DNA from: Phoronis ovalis
Taxonomy: Eukaryota > Phoronida > Phoronidae
Length of the DNA: 12,583 nt
NCBI GenBank assembly: GCA_028565635.1
Contig: JAOXYB010043926.1
Coordinates: 1-12,583, forward strand
Direction of reading: 5' to 3'
Shown: positions 1 to 9,900 of the stretch, one piece after another
Layout of the letters: each line of letters starts with the position of its first letter
Numbering within the stretch: position 1 is the first letter of the stretch
Notes under the pieces: model-generated
Databases searched by the model: none
What the model saw: only the letters and a program-made list of their open reading frames with translations
Told to the model about the DNA's origin: nothing
Made by a program: the position numbers and the translations under genes

Positions 1-672
1 ATTCTACATGTAATAGTTTTGAAGATATTTGGTGGAAAGAGTGACAGACAGACAGACGGACACTCGAGATTTAGTAGCGGTATAGATAAACTTGTTTTTG
101 CCAAGTTTCAGCTTTGTAAGTGCATGGGTTTTTGACCTAATTTTTTTTGAAAATTGAAATTGGAAAATAAAGTTTCTCAAAATAGCCAATTATCAAATCA
201 TGAAAATTATTTTCAGCTTTTTGCCTTTTAATGGATTAACATTAACACCTAAATATAATCATAGTTATATTGTAGTATAATGTTACACATTTATCTCTTC
301 ATTTTGTTTATGTTAATTTATAAAGAAAGTTATTTTTTTATCAAATAACAGGCAAATAACAGCATCACAATGTATCTGGAATCGTTTAATGAATACAAAT
401 TTTGTTATGAAATATTTTTACTAATACTTACAACCCCACATTTTTGCACTGAATTCCCTCAATTTATTTACAAATCCAGTATGTAATCACAATGAATTTA
501 TCACTGTTTATTCATTAAACAAAAACTACAAATTTTGTGAACATTTTCAAAGGTTTATACTTGAAATTTTGTTCAAATCTAGTGGTCAAGTTTTAAACAT
601 TAATTATTAGTACTAGTTGTTATGTGTACTTTATAGAAGACGGTGGTACACACACTTCAACTGTATCTGAAG
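1..672. other. Sequence upstream of the first visible exon (intron or 5' flank)
   Basis: This stretch is AT-rich with no convincing exon. Apart from the GACA-type microsatellite at its left end I see nothing specific. It cannot be told from the sequence whether it is intron or promoter; the phase 2 entry of exon 1 favours intron. Confidence 0.5.
42..63. repeat. GACA/GGAC short tandem repeat
   Basis: The run TGAC-AGAC-AGAC-AGAC-GGAC is a 4-base repeat of about five imperfect units. Such AGAC/GGAC tracts are frequent at the ends of dispersed elements in mollusc genomes, as I recall, so this may be the edge of one. Confidence 0.6.
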
Positions 673-941
673 CAAATCCATACCAATGTCTGATATCAGT
701 GTTGTTAGTACCAATTTGTTAGATATCACCAATTATGAATTGCTCGTTTTAGTTGAAAGTTTTCGTCGAAATACTGGTAATGGATTTGGAGAACCTACCA
801 ATGAGTTTGGAAATGTGAATAATTTTTCCCATATATGTTTTACCGGAACTTTCTCTATTGGCCAAGACCGCCAACCGAACAGTGAGTTCTTGCACCAGTT
901 AACACCGAGAGAACGAATGCTTTTAAGGGATTGGGGAATGG
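673..941 (+). CDS. Exon 1 (first visible coding exon)
   Basis: This exon encodes residues 1-85 counted from the ATG at 686, and it ends after the first base of a codon at a consensus GTAAGT donor (942). The 5' boundary is unsettled: the frame has a TGA at 668, and AG acceptors at 671-672, 698-699 and 707-708 would all give phase 2 entry. The ATG at 686 could be the start, but the encoded N-terminus is not a signal peptide, so an internal exon with earlier exons upstream is likelier. It holds one sequon (NFS) and ends in a charged helix, LTPRERMLLRDWGM. Confidence 0.7.
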
Positions 942-3900
942 GTAAGTTGTGACCTAATGCAGGAGTTATATTTGTTCACTTCGTCTTTAAACTAAAATTG
1001 AATTCAATGATAAATTATCAATGCTCATTTATAAATAAGATCAGTATTAATTAGCTTATTTCTTGTTCTCTTTCTCAGCAACATGATTAATGATATACTA
1101 AATGATTTATAGTAACTCTTGCTCATTCGCTTATGCCTAAATAAGTTTATGGTCCTATTCTGTTCACTAGACCAAGTTTAGACCTTCAGGTTGTTTCTTT
1201 TCAGCTGTAAAATGTGTTTTGTCAAATTTTCTAGTGTCATGCAGTCATTAAGTTCTTGATCATTCCAATATGTATATGTCTTTAAAATTTTTAGACTTTT
1301 TTAGTTAGTAAGTTAAAAGGCATGTAAATTGTATTTTCAAACTGGAGCAAATATATAGTGCACATGTTTTACACATGGTAATCAGTTTTCTTTTCTTAAA
1401 GATATACTTGTGGTACATTTTGTAAGCCAGATATAAACATTTAAGTAAAATCTATTACATAAGCATCCACACAAACAGCCACACTCGTTAAGTAATGTGC
1501 TTGTGTTGTCTTGTCTCGAGGTATTTTCCACATTTTTGTAGCAGTAAACAACCTTTGATTTTTATTAATTTTAAAATTCCAGTCATTAACTTGAGAGATT
1601 TCCAGGATCCTGAAGATGTGTTTGAGTTGGCCTATTTGCTTGACTCTCTCAATCACACGGTCGCTGAATGCCTCTTTAATATGACTATGGATGAACTTGT
1701 GGATGAGGCACTATGCCCAGATAGTATTTTTGATAATGTTGACCCCCAACTTTTTGCAGCCTTTGAGGTAATAATTTTTTCAACCATTGCAAAATATTAT
1801 AATTATACTAAAATTCTTTTCTATCATTATTTCAAGTTTAAGAAATTGTTGGTTTTTATTGCGATCAGGTTTGTTGAAATTTAGCTCCTTTCAAACTATC
1901 TGTTTAACAAAGTTTAGTCATATTAATTAGTAGCTCATGTTTAGTTATAAAAAAAAATGAAGTAATGCAGGTCCCGTAAACACACTATTAAAAAAAGATG
2001 ATATTTTGTTTTCTGCAGAGGGATGCTTTTAACCATTTCAACAGAACTGATGAATTCAACCACTATATCTGTGGTAGTTTAGTTGACAATGAGTTGGGCT
2101 TTGAAGATGCATACAACATTTTGATAGATAACATGGACTGCATAAGATATTTTGTTCACAATGATGTAAGTATTCTATTTTAGAGAAACAATGAATAAAT
2201 AAAATTAGAGTCTAAAACTTAGGTGGAGGTTCATTGCTTTTTGTTTTCCGTAAACGTCTTGCCATAAACCTAATTTGACCAAGTATCTTGGGATTTTCTA
2301 CTTAATATTTGGTTAACCCTGGGGTGAAAATAGTTGGGTTTGCATGTTCTTTACAGAAAACTGTAGCATCAGGCACGACCCCATGAAAAGTGTATAAATC
2401 AAAATCTAGGAAAAACAAAAATGTAGTCTCGAAAATACCTGGCTCCAAAAGTGAAATAGGATATAGTTTTCAGATATCTGTTTCGGAAAAAAAGCACTCG
2501 AAATACGATTGTTCGGATTCATTTCATTAGGGTATACATTTTGAGCTCAGCTCCCAAAAAGGTTATGAATTTTAGGGCTATTTTTTACCCTTCATAACAG
2601 ACATGAGTATTCAACTATTCTCACTGTCAACTCACTGGGGGCTACACGTAACCCTGGTTTTAATGCAACCCCTGGAAACTGAAATTTATTTAGTATGCAA
2701 AGACTAAGCATTTCCATATACTTTTCTGTCTGATTTACAAAAAAAAATCACCAAAAGTTGTTTAAATTCTAGCTTTTCTTGGGTCGTGAAATGGGAAATG
2801 CCTTGATTTTTGTGATGGTGCAAAATAGGTCAATTCATACATGGCCAGACGAATGGTTCATGGCTGCTATTAATGCAGGTGCTGGTGTTACCAGAGAGGT
2901 TATTGCTAGGATGCCGCTGCATATTTTGAATGACAGGTAATTACAATTGTTTTTGTAGATTTTTAATTTTATACAATTTGACTTTGTTGATTTTAATTGG
3001 TAAACCATATCAAGGACTTTATAACTGTTTGTAGTTCCATCAATAAACACTGCATGTTTATGCTGTGTGATTTTTAAATATAATATTATAATAACAGATC
3101 TATTATAAGACAAAAAGGAACACATTTTAGTTATTTATACAAAATTACAGTTTGGAATAAACCCAAAATATTCATCTAATTTGAATTTAAATGTATTTTT
3201 AAAAAAATCTCACAGGTGAGTGTGTTGTTCATCTTTTTTGTTTTAAAAAATGTCTAGCCTGTCCTTGCTACCAGAAATTTTGGAGGATGCTGATGAAGAA
3301 GTTGTCAATGCTTATATGAACCATGCTGTAACTCTGTTTGGTGGAGATCTTAGTAGAATGCGGGAGGAAGACTATGAACGTTTGGGACCCATGATGGATT
3401 ACCTGCCAAGTGATGAACTTCGGTTGTTGGATGGAGGAGAGGTAATTTTAAAACTACTTAAAAGTAGTTTTGCCTTTCTGTTGTTTGCTGCAGACTTATT
3501 TCTTGGCTGATACTTAAGGAACAATGGAGTGCAAAAAATGTTTTTGAGAAATTATTTGTTCAATACCGTAATTTTATTAAAGATGCATTACATTTGAAAA
3601 TCTGTGGTGTATTCCGACTGTTTGTCCTGATTATTTAAAAATTTTATAGTTTTGTATTTCAAAAACCGTACATTAACTTCAGCTACAAAAACAATTAAAA
3701 ATAATTCTTGTATGAGATAACTTTTGTATTTTAGTACATTGTTTTAATAATGCTTTTTTAAAATATGCATCATCCAAAGAAATAATAATTGTCTAAAAAT
3801 TTTCAAATGACACATAGCCTTCATTAAAACTGCACCCAATTAGTAATTAGTTATACACTTCATTGCAAACTAACATATTATTTGACGTATATGTACTTTA

Positions 3901-6900
3901 GTTACTGCACTCATTTGATCAGTTCGATGTGAACAATATGAGCGAAGAGGAACAAATGGAATTGTTAGGACAGATTGAAGACAACATTGGATTTAACCCA
4001 GATAACTGGACTGCTGGCTTTGTGTCTGAGTATGTATAATATATTATCATTTCTGTACTCATTACTAGCAAATTACATGTCGAGATGCTTATTTGACCAT
4101 GATTTAAAGATTGCTTACATTTTTAGTATTACTTCTATGTAAATTAATTCTGGAATTGGTTGTTATCAAAATGTTTTAACTTTTCATACATCTCTTAGCT
4201 GTGTGATTTTGACATTACAAATTTATAAATCAATATTAATTTAAAATTAACTTCAGAATTGTGCCTTTATTGTGGCACAAGGAAAAATTTTGGAACAACA
4301 TGGGTGATGCACTACTCTTAGAAGCTATTGCAGGCATTGGACATGAGGCATTAGATACAATGCAGGTAATGCAGTTGTAGTACATGTATAGGTTGATTGA
4401 AAAGATTAACTTTGTCGTTTTTGCTTTCTTCCAAGTCACTGAACATCTGTAAAATCCACGTTGGCCAAAATGATCCCCATAAAAGATATTAAGAAAGATC
4501 CCCATTTAATTTTGTGAATTTTCAAATACGTCTCGTAATATCACATAGTTCATAAATCTTGATTTCCTACATTTGTACAATCTAAATTTTTTGAAGCCAG
4601 TAAAAATAAATAAATCTCTCATGTTCATTCTGTGACATGTTTGAATTGATTGTGCACCAAAACCCTGCTATGGTTTTTTAATTTATATAATGATAATAAA
4701 TAATAGAAATGAAAAATCAACTTAATTTGGTATGAATGGGCGAAAACTACCAAAAACTATTCGTAATTGCAGATAATTGATTATTGATAGCTAATAAATT
4801 AAGATTTGAGGTAATTATTTTTTAATGCTGTTTTTGCAATGTCTTGTGTAACACCTGATTATATACCACATTTTTAAGGCTTCTGGGATTGCTCGACGCA
4901 TTCGTAACACCACAATGTTCAGAGAACCTCGTCACCTAAATGGAAGTACTCTGCAGGAACTTGGAAATCTGTTATCTGGTTTTTCTTCCGAATATATTTG
5001 TCAGATTCCACCAAAAGCTATTGCAGAAGCAATGCCTATGATTAAGCATTTGGATCTAGAACATTTTGCTGTAAGTGCCTAAAGATCTACTAACGACAAT
5101 TATGATTTAGTCATTAGGTATGTACGCAAAATTGTAAAATTTAAGGCCCTTATTTGTACAGTAATTTGATTTTTGGTACGGTGACTAGGGAATTCTTACA
5201 CCTTTTTAAATGTTCATGATAGTGCATGTAATATGGAATTACTTTCTTTCAAGTAAAAATAGTTGTATCTGTTAATGGGTGATAAAATAGTGAATAAATC
5301 ATAAAATTACAGGTACAGTATATTATAATTATATATAAAGACACTATTAATCAAGCTATTAAAAGAATTTATGTTAGGTAAAATTATTTTTGTTACAGGC
5401 CAGGTGTATCTTTGATCGATTTCTACAAAGTAATGCATCTGGAGTAAGTACTTCTTGGTTGTCTCTTGAACTATAATTTTTTCCACCTAACATAAGTAAT
5501 GTGGAAAATACATAATCATTCTATAATAATTCTTGTGAATTTTTTATCTCACTGGAACTTTGTTTTATTTTAATGACATAAATTTTCCGGTAATTTCAAA
5601 AATAGCTGCAATACAGTTTAACTTGTAAGAAGAATAGATCATGTTGTCACACTGCAGAAAAGTTCAAAAGCAAAACTGGGAGGTGGCATGATTCTAGACC
5701 ATGTCTGTTAATTACATAATAATCTAAACCTTTGGTTTAATTTGCATAATAGAATTTGATCAATTGTCTGATTGATTCCTAATTGTGTACATAACTTTAC
5801 TCGTAGCCTAGCAATATAACTGGGGAGATGTTTGGAATGCTTGGTCGATTTGTGCAGTCGATGCTTAGTGAAGAAATTGAACAGCTGGACCCTGCAATAT
5901 TGCTAGAGCATTTGGACAGCTTTAGAGATGCTTTTGATGACCTAGATGAGCCACAGATGAGAGCAATATTCACTAGAGTAAGCTGTTCGCAAAAGTGTGT
6001 TCAGAAATTTTATTAATTTTTCCTTGTGAAAAACTATAAGTACTGTTGTTATAGTCATTTTACTTGACTGTCCAAATCTAAATTTGACTGAAATTTTGCT
6101 GAAGCTAAATGAATATGGGTGGTATTTGTGTGAAAATCTCTTTAAAATAGTATGTTTGTCCCAAGTTCTGTTCTGCCTAGTTTTTTTTTAATGCAGAATG
6201 ATAATTGTGGGGTTTTTATTTTCATTGACATTCTTAACTCTATGTACTATGTACTACACTGATTACTAAAAATCTCCTGTGAGAAAACATTTTATTAACG
6301 TACATATATTACAGCTGATTCAACTTCCGCAAGCTGGGGGACGTCTTCCATTTAACAGAATTTTAGATCAAATTGGTGTATTAATGGAAGAAATTCCGCT
6401 TGATCTTTTGGAAGGAATTGAAATGTCCGAACTAGAAGAAATACCCGATAACATTAGTCCTGTCCAGGTATTAAATATTAATTAACTAAAGGTAAAAATA
6501 CTGATTTTCTACAGTATTACACTTTGGGTCCAGGCACATACATGACAACATAAACTAGGAACATGTGGCAGTATAAGTGTAAATAAACTATAAAGTGATA
6601 ATTGAAAAAAAAATGAAATAATTATAAAGTACCTCATATTAGTCAGAGAAGCCTCTCTCAAGCAGAAGTTCTTTTAAGCAGAACAAAGCTTTTAATTATA
6701 GGAATCGTGGTAACTGCTGGTTTTATATATTGCTGCTAGTTTTTATTATTTAATTCTTAATTAATTGTAGGCACGATTTTTTTGGATGAAAGCTAAGGAA
6801 GCCTTTGGAGACTTATCATGCCAGCGCCCTTTTTGGACCATAAAAACATTTCATGAATTTGGACGTATCATGTGTGGCATGGGATGTGATGATATTCTAC

Positions 6901-9900
6901 GTTTACCCATGAATCGTGATCTTTTAGATGTTATTGCCATGTTTGGAGAGTGCCCTAGATTATCTTTTAGGACAAGTAAACATTTTACAATAGACTAGCT
7001 GACAATAAACAAAAATTTTAATATTTGCTACTAAGGTTATTTTGTAATAAATATAATAATTATTTTAATATTTTAGTAGACTACATGCTTATTCACTCAT
7101 TTATGAATGAATCCAGGTAAGTGCATAGCTTATTCCTCTGACCGATTATTGTATCTATTGCATTACAACATTGTTTGGTTTATATTTACATTATAGTTTT
7201 GATATCGTATGACAATGTCGGTATTCTATTTTGAAATTATTAATCGTCAGTGCTGTCAGTGTTACCTAAAGTTATAACTTCTCATATTTAATTCTTAATC
7301 TTATAGAAAAGTTGTCTTGCTAAGAAAATCATGGCTAAGATAGAATGCTCCACAGCACAAAATTTAGACAGTAGAATCAGACCATCTGAAATTAAAAGAT
7401 TCAAACTCTTCCTGGCTTATGCTGAGTAAGCATTTTTTTAATCTTGCGCACATGTAGTGTACACAATGACTTTATAATCTTTGGTTGGTTTGTGTTAATA
7501 GGAATAATTTACAATTTACAATGATTATTTGTTTCAAATTAAATATAAAATCATAAATACCTTGTTGACCAGACAGTTCATGGTTGATATGACATAATGA
7601 TGTCATTTGTCTGTGATGTCATAGAATGTATGTGATGTCATAGAATCACTGACATATTTTGCATGCAAGTTTAAATTTTATGTCATATCCTGTTAGTGTC
7701 AATGCAAACTTATCAGCATTTTGTATGTTGTTATATGAATGTTTTGGAAGTCTCGTAAACAGGAATTGAAAATATAAATAATTATGTAAAATATTAAAAA
7801 ATTAATTTTTTGCTATTTTGTTTTAGTCCTCAGTGTATCCATAGTATTGCTCCACCAGAAACAGAAAACTGTCGAGCTGTTGTTACTGAACTTGGGCATG
7901 GCGATTTAACACAACTCCCTATGAGAAAGCTTCGTTTTTTGAAAGAGTATGCTAGAACATGTATTGTAAGTTATCACATCTCTTTTGCTGTACTATATAT
8001 AACCATGTGGTAAAATTTATGTAACTATATTTTAAAAGCATAGTAAATATTGGGGTTGTGATAATGTAATTTTTGTTAACTTATTTAGATTTTACAGATT
8101 AATTTAGCCCACGTGTATTATAATTATAGAACAAACCAACTGGTACTGCACTTACTTTTGAAGAAATTCAATCTGCTGGTGATCTTCTGTGTGGTATGAC
8201 ACCTGATGATTTTGATGACTTAGATACCAGAACAATCACTAATGTTTTTAGTCGTTTAATAATCCGTTGTCCGTTTTCACGTGTGACACGCCAGAGGATA
8301 GTACAGAGAGCAGTCACTCGTCTTAATGTGTGAGTATTTATGCTAATAAAAAGAAAATTTCAAAATAAATACAAAATGTGTTACTTTCTGGCTTCTAAAT
8401 TAATTGTTTTAATTACATTTTAAAAAAATCCACTTATGGCTAATTGGATAGAAATATTTTACTATGTACTATTTTGAAGAAATCTTGGGGTTTTGGATAA
8501 ATTACGAATTAACGTTATTGTAATATCCATGTAGTTAATATCTTTAAATGAGCTTTACTGCTTGTATATTAACAAATTTAACTCATAAAAATTAGGCCCA
8601 ACTCAAAAGTATATAATTATTTCAAAATATTCTAATAAAAATTATTCATTAATATCTAGTAATAACTGTCCCCACCATTTTCATATTTCCAAATGCATTT
8701 TAAAAATTGAAATATTTTATGTGAATGCCCCTTTAGCAGAACTAAAGTCTACAAACTTTGATATAACACCTTCTTGAAAATGATTAAAAAAATGGCAACA
8801 AAAAGGTGACATTTTGTAATTGATGTGAAATTGTGACTTATTCTGTAAAAGCATTCAGTGCATACAGAGCTTCAATTAAATTATTTCAAACAAGTTTTGT
8901 ATGCATTACAATGTATTTTTTGTGAAATCTCTGTTGGATCAAGATGAGCAAAACCAAAAAATCAAAACCACATGCTAACTTTTGTTCCTTTTCAGGGATT
9001 TTACTAGAATAAGAGAAAGAGACCTAGTTAGATTTGGACCCGCATTATTTGATCTGACTGATGTTCAGATTAATCAAATTAGTCCAGTAAGTTAAATATC
9101 TTTGCTTTTATTAATACTTACCTTACCTTAGTAACTGTTATGTTAACCAGACATGCTGATGTCATTCATCTGTGATGTCACAGAATCTCAGTCTGTAGGA
9201 TGAATATTTTCAAAATGTTGTCATTTCCTGTTCAAGTAGTGTCAGTCAGTAGATACAAGTAATGAGTGAAGTGTGTATATCTATCACGTATGTTAAAGTG
9301 AGAAGTAAAAAAAATCCCACAATTCTTTTTATTGAAATATTTGTAAAAATACGGCCTACTGGGTAATTTTCTTTTGGCTACAGCCAATATAGTTTTCTTA
9401 TTGATTTCGAACTGGAAGCAGAAATCATGTGAAAGATAAGCCTATAGATTTGTTGTAGTAAAGCTACACGACACAACACAAATATTTACCATGATTGACC
9501 TAAATGAAACATCGAATATACTACAGAATGATGTAATGCTATTTGGTTAATAAAAATACATTACAAAATCGGAAAACAATACTTCGGTTTCATAGTTTAC
9601 GACATGTATTATATGACAAAAATTTTGCTATTATTTTATTCACACTTTAAGCTAGATTAAGTAAGAACTCATCTATATGCTTTGCCTCCAGGATTTAACC
9701 ATATATTGCCCTAGTTATAAATTTGCGATATGTATAAAACTACATCTACATGCAGTATAATAAATAAATGCTTTATGTTATTAAAAATGTGTGAAATATG
9801 TTAATGTAAAGCAACGATCTATATAAAATGAAATACTTGCATTCTTTTCACAAGTTACAGCGCACTATTTTAATTCACATGTGGCATGGCGTATTAATAT

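Noticed and set aside
4-189. Minus-strand 61-codon frame
   Set aside because: It is low-complexity, Lys/Phe-rich, and covers the GACA microsatellite; nothing supports coding.
370-486. A short open frame from the ATG at 370 with a hydrophobic middle and a possible GTATGT donor at 479, considered as a signal-peptide exon
   Set aside because: It would exit in phase 1, while every possible acceptor of exon 1 needs phase 2, and the hydrophobic stretch is short and broken.
2835-3125. Minus-strand 96-codon frame
   Set aside because: It overlaps exon 4 and intron 4 of the plus-strand gene and has no domain character.
4030-4037. Alternative exon 6 donor GTATAA at 4034
   Set aside because: It gives phase 0 and leads to a stop in exon 7, while GTATGT at 4030 keeps the frame.
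4236-4505. Minus-strand 89-codon frame
   Set aside because: It is antisense to exon 7 and intron 7; a shadow.
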